Source: Candidatus Methanogasteraceae archaeon UBA261 (GTDB lineage: Archaea > Halobacteriota > Methanosarcinia > Methanosarcinales > Methanogasteraceae). From it: a DNA stretch of 20,530 nt. Positions 7,487 through 15,501 of this stretch are shown piece by piece. Position numbers and translations under genes: made by a program. Numbering within the stretch: position 1 is the stretch's first letter; every line of letters begins with the position of its first letter. The notes under the pieces were generated by a model. That model worked only from the letters and a program-made list of their open reading frames with translations. It did no database searches and was not told where the DNA came from. The stretch lies in the NCBI GenBank assembly GCA_002506015.1, contig DAWR01000146.1, positions 1 through 20,530 of the forward strand, written 5' to 3'.

Positions 7487-7535
7487 CGGTAGATGATACC
7501 GGTGCGGAAGTATACGGCAGAGATGGGATGATGCG

Positions 7536-9749
7536 ATGAAGATAAAGAAGAGTGAGCTGGTAAACACTTATGCTCAGAGTATAGGCATAGATGCGTCCGG
7601 AGAACTCATCGATAAAAAGATAAACGCCGCAGCACTGGAAGATGGGTCAAGCTACACCGGGGAAGAGGTAACCAGAATATGCAACGAACTGGAGAAGGAG
7701 GGTGGTCTGATCCGGATCGTCGCGCAGACGTTTCTGGTTCAACTGGAGCGCAGGAAGTCTGAAGAGCAGAGACTGCTGCTCGACAACATCGAGACCCAGA
7801 TCTGGTACCTGACTGATGCTACGACCTGTGGCGCGGTGAACAGATCCCGTGCACAATTCTTGGGGGTTGCGATGGAAGATCTGGACGACCAGGATTTATG
7901 TGACCTGGTCGGAAACGAAGAATCGAATATTGGCATCGCCGAAAACATTAAGGTCTTTAAAACCGGAAAACAGACTCATACCGAGTCGTGGGTAACAAAC
8001 GGCAGTGGAGACTCCTGCCTTCTCACAATCACGAGGACGCCGAGACTGGATAGCCGCGGAGATGTCGAGTACGTTATCTGCGCAGCAGAGGACATAACCG
8101 AGCGCAGAGCCGCCGAGGAACGCATCAAGCACTTGAACAGCGTCCTCAAAGCCATCAGGAACGTCAATCAGTTAATCGTGGTCGAAAAAAACAGAGACCG
8201 ACTCCTCCGGAAAGCCTGCGATACTCTGGTGGACGCACGTGGCTATGATGCCGTGTGGCTTGGATTCCTGCGGGGTGATGGGGGATTTGCAACGGTTGTG
8301 GGTTCCGGATCTGTTGAAGGCGGAGTCTCGCGCTTTTGCAAGCGCGTGGTTGCTGGCAATTGTCCACCATGTATCAGGGACGCAATCGACCAGAGGGACG
8401 CACTCCTAATCGTGGATATATCCAAAGAGTATGCAGACCGCAACTTTGAGGGCATGCATGCCGGCAAAAAGGTCGTAATCACCCATGTCGCGCATGCCGG
8501 CAGGTTATTCGGGCTGCTCGTCGTATTGCTTGCAGTAGATACTGATATTGGCGAGAAGGAGCGAGGACTCTTCACAGAGGTTGCGTCTGACATAGCGTTT
8601 GCGCTCCATGGTGTAGAAGTGGAAGATGAACGCAGAGCTTCGGAGAAAGCACTATCCGGGAGCGAGAAGATGCTTTCGCAGATTCTTGAGGGAAGTCCGG
8701 TTCCGACGTTTGTAATTAACAAAAGGCACGCGGTCACGCACTGGAACATGGCTTGCGAGACATTGACCGGTCTTACTGCTGGTGATGTAGTCGGAACTGC
8801 GAGACCGTGGTCGGCTTTCTATGCAGAAGAGCGGCAGGTCATGGCAGATATCGTTGTGGATGATCTACCCGAGGAAAGAGCTGAGAAGGAACTGGCAAGA
8901 TACTACGATTGTGAGCATCAGAGATCGAATCTCGCGGAAGGGGGCTATGAAACCGAAGGGTTCTTTCCAAATTTGGGCGAGGATGGAAAGTGGCTCTTTA
9001 TAACGGCGGCACCACTCCTGGACAATCAGGGGAGAATCACCGGCGCGATTGAGACATTGCAGGACATAACCGAGAGAAAACTATCGGAAGATCGTATAAT
9101 AAAGTCATTGCGAGAGAAAGAGGTCTTGTTGCGGGAGATACATCATCGCGTGAAGAACAATCTTCAGGTAATTTCGAGTCTGCTCAGCATGCAGGCACGG
9201 GCTACCCAAGACCCCGGCGCAGTCGAGGCACTCTCGGAATCCCGGGACCGGGTGAATGCCATGGCACTCATACATGCCCAGTTGTATGAAAGTAGAAAAT
9301 TATCAGAAATAAACATAAAAAAGTTTGTAGACGACCTGTTGAATCAGTTGTTCCGGAGCTACCCGGTCAGCGATAGGAGGATTGCGCAGACGGTTCATAT
9401 AGACGAGCATCCGTTTCCGATATCGGCTGCAATGCCCGTCGGATTGATCATCAATGAGCTGCTCTCAAACGCGCTGGAACACGCCTTTGACGGGAGAATA
9501 GCGGGGACAATCGAGGTTACCCTCACCATATCGGACAAGGGGGAGGGCAGGCTGATTGTGAGTGATAATGGTGTCGGGCTGCCTGATGAATTCGATATCA
9601 ATACAGCCAGAACACTCGGCATGCGTCTGGTGAAAATCCTCGTAGAGGATCAGTTGCGGGGACGCTTACTGATAAGTAGTTGCGAGGGGACGACATTTAA
9701 TATAGAATTCGACATAGATAATAGGACATGGGGAGGTAAACGTGAATAG
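7536..9749 (+). CDS. Cytoplasmic sensor histidine kinase, PAS-GAF-PAS-HisKA_2-HATPase
   Basis: The 737 residues break down as: a short N-terminal part; PAS about 75-190 ending in the typical DITERRAAEERI; GAF about 200-370 with a CPPC pair (Cys276, Cys279); a second PAS about 375-515, longer than usual and ending DITERKLSEDRI; HisKA_2 about 525-605 with EIHHRVKNNLQ (phospho-acceptor likely His536); and an ATPase domain with NELLSNALEHA, DNGVGLP and TLGMRLVKILV. HisKA_2 kinases are a separate group from the classical HisKA type. No membrane segment is visible, so it senses something inside the cell; the CPPC in the GAF might bind a redox cofactor or metal, which is inference. The stop overlaps the next gene by eight bases. 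The ATG follows GGGATGATG at ribosome-site distance. Confidence 0.93.
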   Translation: MKIKKSELVNTYAQSIGIDASGELIDKKINAAALEDGSSYTGEEVTRICNELEKEGGLIRIVAQTFLVQLERRKSEEQRLLLDNIETQIWYLTDATTCGAVNRSRAQFLGVAMEDLDDQDLCDLVGNEESNIGIAENIKVFKTGKQTHTESWVTNGSGDSCLLTITRTPRLDSRGDVEYVICAAEDITERRAAEERIKHLNSVLKAIRNVNQLIVVEKNRDRLLRKACDTLVDARGYDAVWLGFLRGDGGFATVVGSGSVEGGVSRFCKRVVAGNCPPCIRDAIDQRDALLIVDISKEYADRNFEGMHAGKKVVITHVAHAGRLFGLLVVLLAVDTDIGEKERGLFTEVASDIAFALHGVEVEDERRASEKALSGSEKMLSQILEGSPVPTFVINKRHAVTHWNMACETLTGLTAGDVVGTARPWSAFYAEERQVMADIVVDDLPEERAEKELARYYDCEHQRSNLAEGGYETEGFFPNLGEDGKWLFITAAPLLDNQGRITGAIETLQDITERKLSEDRIIKSLREKEVLLREIHHRVKNNLQVISSLLSMQARATQDPGAVEALSESRDRVNAMALIHAQLYESRKLSEINIKKFVDDLLNQLFRSYPVSDRRIAQTVHIDEHPFPISAAMPVGLIINELLSNALEHAFDGRIAGTIEVTLTISDKGEGRLIVSDNGVGLPDEFDINTARTLGMRLVKILVEDQLRGRLLISSCEGTTFNIEFDIDNRTWGGKRE

Positions 9750-11244
9750 ACCAAGGATATTGATCGTTGAAGATGAAGCCATCGTAGCCGAAGACCTGGA
9801 GATGGCGATCACCGATATCGGGTACGAGGTTGTGGGACGCGCTTCCCGTGCGGATGATGCTGTGAATATGGCGCTCGAACTGAAGCCCGATCTGATATTG
9901 ATGGATATCGTCCTGCGGGGAGAAAAAAATGGTATAGAGGCTTCCCGTGAAATAAAAGAGAAAACTACAATCCCGGTCCTATTTTTGACTGCGTATTCAA
10001 ATCTTGAGTTAATCGATGCAGCCAAAAGCACCGAACCGTACGCATACATCGTCAAGCCGTTCAGGGAGCGGCAACTTCTTGCATCAATCGAGATGGCTCT
10101 GTACAAGAGCAAAATGGAAGCGAGATTGAAGGAAAGCGAGGAGTGGCTTGCAACAACCCTGCGGAGTATCGGTGATGCCGTGATTGCTACTGATAGAGAT
10201 GGTTGCGTCACGTTTGTGAACCCCATTGCCGAAAAACTGACTGCATGGACACAGGAGGACGCCATCGGAAAGGCACTGGAGGAGATCTTTGATATCCGAA
10301 ACGCGGGGACTGGTGATCCGGTTGAGAGTCCTGTATCAAAGGTTTTGCGAGATGGTACAATCGTGGGGCTGGCGAACCACACGATCCTTGTTGCGAGAGA
10401 CGGGACGAGACTGCCTATTGATGACAGCGGTGCGCCCATTAAAGACGAGGATGGTGCGATCATAGGCGTCGTTCTGGTTTTTCGTGATATCACCGACCGC
10501 AGACACGCTGATTCGGAACGGGAACGCCTTTTAAAAGAGCTTGAAGCAAAGAACGCAGAGATGGAACGATTCACTTACACGGTCTCTCACGACCTGAGAT
10601 CGCCGCTCACAACGATTGCGGGTTTTTCCGAGATGCTCAGGAAACATATAGAGGATAATAATACAGAGATGATAAAAGGCGATCTGGGGTATATAGAGCG
10701 GGCGACAGCGAAGATGGACCACCTGTTAACCGACACTCTGGAGCTATCCCGGATCGGTCGTGTGGTAAACCCGCCCGAGGATGTGCCGTTTGGCAAGATC
10801 GTCGAGGAGGTACTGGACGATGAATCGGTCAGCATAAAATCAAAGAATGTGGAGATCTCTGTTGCCGATGACTTCCCGGTGGTTCGTGTGGACTGGATGC
10901 GAATCGAGGAGGTTTTGACGAACTTAATTGAGAACAGCATGAATTATATGGGTTGCGAGGCGCATCCGAGAATCGAGATTGGCAATCGTTGTGACGACGG
11001 TGAGACCATCTTCTTTGTGAAGGATAACGGGATCGGGATAGACAAAAGCCAGCACGAGAAGGTCTTCAGGCTGTTTCACAAGGTGGATACCAGAAGCAAG
11101 GGGACTGGTGCGGGTCTTGCAATCGTGGAACGTATAATCGAGGTGCACGGGGGCCGCGTCTGGGTGGAGTCTGAGAAGGGCATTGGATGCACAATCTGCT
11201 TTACGTTGCCTTCTCCTCTGGAGCAGTCGGGTCAGGGTGCATAA
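9742..11244 (+). CDS. Hybrid response regulator / histidine kinase, receiver-PAS-HisKA-HATPase
   Basis: This 500-residue protein starts at GTG 9742, preceded by GGGGAGGT (9729-9736), and overlaps the end of the HisKA_2 kinase gene by eight bases. The receiver domain (about 4-120) has the acidic pocket E10-D11, the phospho-acceptor Asp55 (LILMDI), Thr83 (FLTAYS) and Lys105 (IVKPF). A PAS domain spans about 133-255 and ends DITDRRHADSE. HisKA follows with SHDLRSPL (His283). The ATPase domain has the N box (LIENSMNY), G1 (DNGIGID), the F box (FRLFHKV) and G2 (GTGAGLAI). All key residues are present. With the preceding kinase it could form a phosphorelay: His536 of the first kinase to Asp55 here, which then gates this protein's own kinase activity. 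No DNA-binding output domain is in the cluster. Confidence 0.93.
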   Translation: MNRPRILIVEDEAIVAEDLEMAITDIGYEVVGRASRADDAVNMALELKPDLILMDIVLRGEKNGIEASREIKEKTTIPVLFLTAYSNLELIDAAKSTEPYAYIVKPFRERQLLASIEMALYKSKMEARLKESEEWLATTLRSIGDAVIATDRDGCVTFVNPIAEKLTAWTQEDAIGKALEEIFDIRNAGTGDPVESPVSKVLRDGTIVGLANHTILVARDGTRLPIDDSGAPIKDEDGAIIGVVLVFRDITDRRHADSERERLLKELEAKNAEMERFTYTVSHDLRSPLTTIAGFSEMLRKHIEDNNTEMIKGDLGYIERATAKMDHLLTDTLELSRIGRVVNPPEDVPFGKIVEEVLDDESVSIKSKNVEISVADDFPVVRVDWMRIEEVLTNLIENSMNYMGCEAHPRIEIGNRCDDGETIFFVKDNGIGIDKSQHEKVFRLFHKVDTRSKGTGAGLAIVERIIEVHGGRVWVESEKGIGCTICFTLPSPLEQSGQGA

Positions 11245-11251
11245 AGTGTGA

Positions 11252-11302
11252 CCGGTTTATATATAATTCGTTGATCTTGAACCGGAGATTATTTCACCTC
11301 CG
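11252..11302. other. Two overlapping inverted repeats around a TATA-like tract
   Basis: CCGGTT (11252-11257) can pair with AACCGG (11280-11285), and CGGAG (11283-11287) with CTCCG (11298-11302). The two stems share bases 11283-11285, so only one can form at a time. The first loop holds TTTATATATAATT, a strong TATA-like tract. It may be the transcript end of the kinase cluster, or an orphan promoter; no gene is visible downstream on the plus strand before the tRNA. Confidence 0.35.
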
Positions 11303-11373
11303 CTAAGCACATACGTGTCAGTTGTAGCCAAACCCCACACAGAATCCACCGAATCAGAAAAATCACTATCTGA

Positions 11374-11445
11374 TGCGCCGACCGGGAATCGAACCCGGAC
11401 TTGAAGCTTGGAAGGCTTCAGTCATAGCCATTAGACCATCAGCGC
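11374..11445 (-). tRNA. tRNA-Gly (anticodon TCC)
   Basis: All arms fold on the minus strand. The acceptor GCGCTGA pairs with TCGGCGC (one T-G pair). The D arm is GTC/GAC. The anticodon stem GAAGC/GCTTC holds loop CTTCCAA with anticodon TCC. The T arm is CCGGG-TTCGATT-CCCGG. The discriminator base is A, and the CCA end is not encoded. The gene has no intron and reads glycine codon GGA. Confidence 0.95.
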
Positions 11446-11475
11446 TTTTATGCAATCTCTCTCGATACCCAATGG

Positions 11476-11486
11476 ATTTAATACTA
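11476..11486 (-). promoter_or_regulatory. TATA-like box for tRNA-Gly
   Basis: TAGTATTAAAT on the minus strand is centred about 36 bases before the mature tRNA 5' end. This gives a precursor leader of about 10 bases if initiation is 26 bases downstream. Confidence 0.4.
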
Positions 11487-11490
11487 TCGA

Positions 11491-12465
11491 TCATCCGAGC
11501 TTCGCAGCCTCGCCGCGCACCAGTTTCCTGAACCGCTTGTGAGCCGCAACGACCGCCTCAATCTTATCAGAATCCGCACCTACGAGATAGTCCACTCTCG
11601 GATCGTCATGGTATTCCTGCGCAAGCGCCCGTGCCAATTCGACTGCATCGTCACCCCGTGCGCGTGCATCCGCAAACTCCCACACAAGCCCGATGTCGGT
11701 TCCGGCGAGCGCGACGTTCGCATAAGGGATTGCGTACTCGTTTCCATTAAAGACGATCGCAACCCCCCCTGAATCCCTGACGCGCCCGAGCATCGCAAAG
11801 TCGGTGATCGAGTCCCCAACAGCGATCACTTCGCCAGGCGTAACACCGTGGCTGGCAGCGATTCTCTCCAGCGCCGCAACCTTGCGTGCACCCCCGACCA
11901 CCTGCACCTGCGCAAACAGGTCACCGAATCCGGTCTCTTTCAATTCATTGAGATAAAAATCATCTAACCGCTGGAATAACTCCTTCTCGTCGTCGATATT
12001 GAGAATATCGTTCTCAATATCGCGTATGCATGCGACGCCCCCCTCTGTGAGCCGTTCACGCATCCCTTCAAGATCGAGCCTTGTGCACGAGATATGATCC
12101 CGGTCTACGCCGAGCGCAGCACCGATCTGATGGGCATGCTGCTCATAGCTCGTTGAGATGATGTGGACATCCCAGCCAGAATTGTTCAGCCTCGTGATCA
12201 GATCCTTTGCACCGGAAACGATCAACGCACGCGATGAGACCTCTGTTATATCCTGCTCTCGAATTCCGTGCGTGAGCAAGAACGGAACGATGAGCGCGAG
12301 CGTGTCGCCGGGCTCGTAGTTTTCACGACCGGCGAGCGCCAGCACGTCGTCGTACCGGCTCAGCGCCTCGAATATCACATCTCCGTTTTCGACTAACGAA
12401 GTTACCTCGTAAGCGTTGTCTTGCGGGGACAGCGGTCCCTCCAGATCAAAGCAGATGACGTTCAT
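11491..12465 (-). CDS. HAD superfamily hydrolase of archaeal COG4030 / EhaR-like type
   Basis: The 324-residue product starts at ATG 12465, where MNVICFDLEGPLSPQDNAYE gives HAD motif I; the frame extends further upstream but with no sensible sequence. In motif I the usual second Asp is replaced by Glu (D7-L-E9), which departs from the classic phosphatase DxD. Motif II is ISTS (104-106), the motif III Lys is in GGARKVAAL (K195), and motif IV is GDSITDFAML (217-226). Archaeal homologues are annotated as predicted HAD phosphatases, some as energy-converting hydrogenase A subunit R; no hydrogenase genes are in this window, so I do not use that name. It lies 127 bases after cofC on the same strand and has its own TATA box at leaderless distance. 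The substrate is unknown. Confidence 0.8.
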   Translation of the reverse strand: MNVICFDLEGPLSPQDNAYEVTSLVENGDVIFEALSRYDDVLALAGRENYEPGDTLALIVPFLLTHGIREQDITEVSSRALIVSGAKDLITRLNNSGWDVHIISTSYEQHAHQIGAALGVDRDHISCTRLDLEGMRERLTEGGVACIRDIENDILNIDDEKELFQRLDDFYLNELKETGFGDLFAQVQVVGGARKVAALERIAASHGVTPGEVIAVGDSITDFAMLGRVRDSGGVAIVFNGNEYAIPYANVALAGTDIGLVWEFADARARGDDAVELARALAQEYHDDPRVDYLVGADSDKIEAVVAAHKRFRKLVRGEAAKLG

Positions 12466-12485
12466 GATCAGTATGACACGTCCAT

Positions 12486-12493
12486 GATATATC
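12486..12493 (-). promoter_or_regulatory. TATA box for the HAD gene
   Basis: GATATATC is centred about 25 bases before ATG 12465, and no ribosome site lies between. This fits a leaderless transcript and supports the chosen start. Confidence 0.5.
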
Positions 12494-12530
12494 AAAGCCG
12501 ACGTCAGGGGGCAGGATAACCGAGATGCGA

Positions 12531-12545
12531 GCCAGCGTGACTGGC
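12531..12545 (-). terminator. Small hairpin between cofC and the HAD gene
   Basis: GCCAG and CTGGC form a perfect five-base stem around a five-base loop, 48 bases beyond the cofC stop. There is no T-run, so a role as terminator is uncertain. Confidence 0.25.
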
Positions 12546-12592
12546 AGCGCGAGCCATGAGTTACCGGCTCTTCTGTGGTTCTGTTCCGCAGC

Positions 12593-13237
12593 TCAAAGCA
12601 CGTTTCCGGACCGCTCAACCTGCGCCCTACCATTACGCACCGCAACCACGAAGCCAAGATCCGTAAGCATGTTATGTGCGGCTTTGCCATACCCGTGCAG
12701 CAGCAGTTCCACCAGATCATCGGGTTCGTCGATGTCGGTTGACGCCGCAAACGAATCGTAGAGCCCCACAGTCAGATCGTTCTCGTGTGCGATCTGCAGG
12801 TGGTCAAGAAAGCTCGTGCCATAGTAATCGACCCTGAACCGTGACGGGTCTTTGATGCAGAGGATGTTTGTTCCCCCGCCCTTGCCGGGAGCAATCACAA
12901 CATCGCTATCCGAGAGTGCGATCTCTGTTATGTGGTGATTCATGACCAGCGGCAGATCCCCCATCACGATCATGACCGGACCTCCGACGTACTCTACATG
13001 CCTGCGAAGATACTCGTTCAGCGCCTCGTTCAGCCCAAGTTCACTCAGGAGAATACGCGATTCGATGTTGGCGCCGCTCAGAACCGACGGTGTGAGAATG
13101 TCAACATCGAAGCCGTCGGTTGCATCGATCACATCATTGAGCATGCACAGGGCAAGCCCCCTGCGCTCATCCGGCGTGAGCACGCTTGAGAGGCGTGATT
13201 TGGCGTTCTCGCTTTTGAATGGGATTACGATCTTCAT
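12593..13237 (-). CDS. cofC: 2-phospho-L-lactate guanylyltransferase (coenzyme F420 biosynthesis)
   Basis: The enzyme joins 2-phospho-L-lactate and GTP to the activated intermediate used by CofD to build F420-0. The product is 214 residues, normal for CofC. The start at ATG 13237 is set by the family N-terminus MKIVIPFKSENAKSRLSSVL and by a GGGGGAAG ribosome site just upstream; the frame is open further but without family sequence. Visible motifs are the nucleotidyltransferase MGDLPL (92-97), APGKGGGTN (116-124), YGTSF (139-143) and SFAASTDIDEPDD near the end. It is cytoplasmic. It lies between the transporter operon (139 bases after livG) and the HAD gene, on the same strand, with no other F420 gene nearby. 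Presence of cofC is the main sign of an F420-using archaeon. Confidence 0.92.
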   Translation of the reverse strand: MKIVIPFKSENAKSRLSSVLTPDERRGLALCMLNDVIDATDGFDVDILTPSVLSGANIESRILLSELGLNEALNEYLRRHVEYVGGPVMIVMGDLPLVMNHHITEIALSDSDVVIAPGKGGGTNILCIKDPSRFRVDYYGTSFLDHLQIAHENDLTVGLYDSFAASTDIDEPDDLVELLLHGYGKAAHNMLTDLGFVVAVRNGRAQVERSGNVL

Positions 13238-13376
13238 GGATGACTTCCCCCTTTTTTCGCACATGTTCAAAAAGTTGTGGTCGTAATCACATGGTTTGGT
13301 GTGAACATGCATATCAGAGCAACCTCCGACACCTGCCCAGTGTATTGATCTCACCCTCTCAGAAACGATTGCAGAG

Positions 13377-14180
13377 TCAATAATCTTCCCCTAGATATGC
13401 TTCGATCACATCCCTGTTTGTTTCGATCTCGTCAGGGGTCCCGTGGGCGATCATCTTTCCGCTTGCCATCACGAAGATCTCGTCTGAATAATTGAACACC
13501 ACATCCATATTGTGCTCAATTAAGAAAATGGTGACGTTTTCCTTGAGTTCCAGTATTTTATCCATTATTTTGTTGCCCAATGTTGGATTTATGCCTGCCA
13601 TCGGCTCGTCTAATAGAATCAGACTGGGAACTGTCATCAATAACCTCCCCAACGACAGTAGCTTCAACTGCCCGCCTGAAAGCTCTTCTGCGAGTTGATC
13701 ACGTATGTGCATGATCTCCAGGAACTCGAGCACTTCTATCGCTTTCAGTGTGTTTTTGCGTTCTTCTTCCCTTATCTTCTTTCGTTTGAGAAATATGTTC
13801 AAGAACGATTCGCCGGTCTGGTTAGGGGGGGCAACAAGCAGATTTTCCAGAGTTGTCAATCTTTGCCAGTTTCTTGTCGTCTGAAACGTTCTTATCATTC
13901 CTGTCAGAGCTGCTTCATGAGCACTCAAATCGTCGATTCTCTCTTTTTCAAATACCACCTTCCCCCCGTCTTCATCGAATGGATCCGTCTTCGGAAGCCA
14001 GCAGGTGACCACGTTAAACAGTGTAGTCTTGCCCGATCCATTGGGACCGATGAGTGAGATCAGTTTATTCTTCTTAACAAAGACGGTAGCCCCGTCCAGG
14101 GCTTTGACGCCGCCGAAATGTCTATGGATATCCTCAGCTTCCAGATGATACTGATCGCAATCATCCGGTTCAACTGTCAT
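13377..14180 (-). CDS. livG: HAAT-type ABC transporter ATP-binding protein LivG
   Basis: This is one of the two ATPases driving uptake of branched-chain amino acids or related hydrophobic or aromatic acids. From ATG 14180 the protein has 267 residues. Walker A is GPNGSGKTT (45-53), the signature LSGGQ (167-171), Walker B LILLDEP (187-193) with the LivG-typical MAGINP after it, and the switch His is in LIEHNMD. The start at 14180 was chosen because GGAGG lies six bases upstream (14187-14191); ATG 14186 and TTG 14201 are in frame but worse placed. It overlaps the end of livM by eleven bases, so translation is coupled. It is the last gene of the operon. An insert around residues 62-80 (DPFDEDGGKVVFEKERI) matches the long LivG-type loop. 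Confidence 0.92.
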   Translation of the reverse strand: MTVEPDDCDQYHLEAEDIHRHFGGVKALDGATVFVKKNKLISLIGPNGSGKTTLFNVVTCWLPKTDPFDEDGGKVVFEKERIDDLSAHEAALTGMIRTFQTTRNWQRLTTLENLLVAPPNQTGESFLNIFLKRKKIREEERKNTLKAIEVLEFLEIMHIRDQLAEELSGGQLKLLSLGRLLMTVPSLILLDEPMAGINPTLGNKIMDKILELKENVTIFLIEHNMDVVFNYSDEIFVMASGKMIAHGTPDEIETNRDVIEAYLGEDY

Positions 14181-15501
14181 TCTCATCCTCCGTTCCTTCA
14201 AAAAGTCGCTCCTTTTCAGTCAAACTCTGCCTGGCAGAGACGGCTTCGTCCGATCTCGCACGTTCATACGGGGTCAACAGTGATAGATACTTCTCATTGT
14301 CGGTTCTTGGTTCGGGAATTAACCCGCCAGGTTTGAATATGAGAAAGAGAATGAGTATTGTCCCGAGTACGACGTATCGCATATTGAACGGGTTGATGAA
14401 GATATCGAGTTGCAGGATCTCGAGAAATGAACCGAAGAGTGGAGAATCAGGTCCCACGTGCATGTAGATGTTCCTCTGGACCGCTTCAACCGATGCTGCC
14501 TGCATAAACAGGGTGACCAGTGCCGTACCGACAAAAACGCCCTTTCCGTTTCCGAGACCGCCGATGATCACATAGAAGTAGAGTACGAAGGTTAATTCGG
14601 GTCTGAAATCCGATGCCTCAAATGCGTTAAATGAAAAGGCATACATAACACCTGCTAACCCACAGATGAAGGCAGAAATAGTTGTTACTTGCCAGCGGAA
14701 CCGGAAAACATCTTTTCCAACGGACGTCACCGTGATATCATCCTCTCGTATTGCTCTCAAGGTTCTCCCGTACGGTGATCTCCTGATCCGCTCGATGAAC
14801 CAGTAGGTCGCCAGGGCGATGAGGAAAAAGACCGTCAGTAGCGTAACCTCCCACACAAAGAGTTGATCTATGTCAAGAGCCGTAAATATCCGTATCCTCA
14901 GGAGATTCTCGATCGATTCCAGCACATGATATATGTCCATGTCGCCCAATCTCATGTTAAACGGAGAGATGTTTGTCAGTTCGATCTTCGCTCTGTTGGA
15001 GATGATCTGTGTTGGTGTATGCGGCGGCAGAATCGAAGGTGCCCATAGCCATCTCTTCTCGTTCTGGAATACGAACCGGATGAACTCCCCGCCAGCTATC
15101 GTCATTATTGCAAAGTAGTCGGCACGCAACCTGACGGTCGGGATGGATAGCACATAACCAAAGAGAGAGGAGATTATCAGAGCAGTAATCACAGCTACCA
15201 GATACGAGACATCATATACACTGTAAAGCAGTGCGGAGATGTAGGCACCAAGAGCAAAGAAGGCTACCTTGCCGAAGTTGGGAAGACCCAGCGATCCGAC
15301 TTCCAGATCCAGACTGATCGCCCCTACAAAGAATACGAGCAGGGCTGATGCGGTGCTGAATAACAACTTGGACTTTACCTCTAGCGTTGTGAGCGCATAC
15401 AGGTAGAGGAGTACTACCGGAATTGCGAGTGCCAATCCAATCAGCAGTTCAGGGTGTTTCCGTACCAGACTGCTGAACCGTGATACATCCACTCGTTTCA
15501 T
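14170..15501 (-). CDS. livM: HAAT-type ABC transporter permease LivM
   Basis: The permease has 443 residues, about 100 more than common LivM proteins. It has around ten hydrophobic segments, with the family start ALAIPVVLLYLYALTTLEVKS, LGLPNFGKVAFFALGAYISA and the ATP-coupling segment RRSPYGRTLRAIREDDITVTS near the middle (about 250-272), then YVIIGGLGNGKGVFVGTAL. The extra length is in two places. One is an extracytoplasmic loop after NEKRWLWAP (about 130-190, Pro- and Asn-rich). The other is a charged cytoplasmic tail after KPGGLIPEPRTDNEK (about the last 45 residues). The ATG is joined to the livH stop as TGATG and the stop lies inside livG, so the three are translationally coupled. Confidence 0.92.
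   Translation of the reverse strand: MKRVDVSRFSSLVRKHPELLIGLALAIPVVLLYLYALTTLEVKSKLLFSTASALLVFFVGAISLDLEVGSLGLPNFGKVAFFALGAYISALLYSVYDVSYLVAVITALIISSLFGYVLSIPTVRLRADYFAIMTIAGGEFIRFVFQNEKRWLWAPSILPPHTPTQIISNRAKIELTNISPFNMRLGDMDIYHVLESIENLLRIRIFTALDIDQLFVWEVTLLTVFFLIALATYWFIERIRRSPYGRTLRAIREDDITVTSVGKDVFRFRWQVTTISAFICGLAGVMYAFSFNAFEASDFRPELTFVLYFYVIIGGLGNGKGVFVGTALVTLFMQAASVEAVQRNIYMHVGPDSPLFGSFLEILQLDIFINPFNMRYVVLGTILILFLIFKPGGLIPEPRTDNEKYLSLLTPYERARSDEAVSARQSLTEKERLFEGTEDENDS

Noticed and set aside
6917..7567. Minus-strand 216-codon frame opposite the FIST gene
   Set aside because: No recognisable domain, and it overlaps the well-supported FIST C-terminal domain and the start of the kinase gene.
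9666..10574. Minus-strand frame of 302 codons, Ser-rich, opposite the receiver/PAS region
   Set aside because: Low-complexity Ser/Ile/Phe composition is what the reverse complement of Asp/Glu/Lys/Arg-rich coding sequence gives; the plus strand has unmistakable receiver and kinase motifs.
11491..12465. Calling the HAD gene ehaR of an energy-converting hydrogenase
   Set aside because: No hydrogenase subunit genes are present in the window; the name would imply a role that the sequence does not show.
12466..12750. N-terminal extension of the HAD protein to 12750
   Set aside because: It would overlap the cofC coding end in another frame, gives Arg/Cys-rich sequence without homology, and a TATA box sits inside it at leaderless distance from ATG 12465.
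13238..13354. N-terminal extension of CofC by 39 residues
   Set aside because: The family begins at MKIVIPFKSE, and a ribosome site lies directly before ATG 13237.
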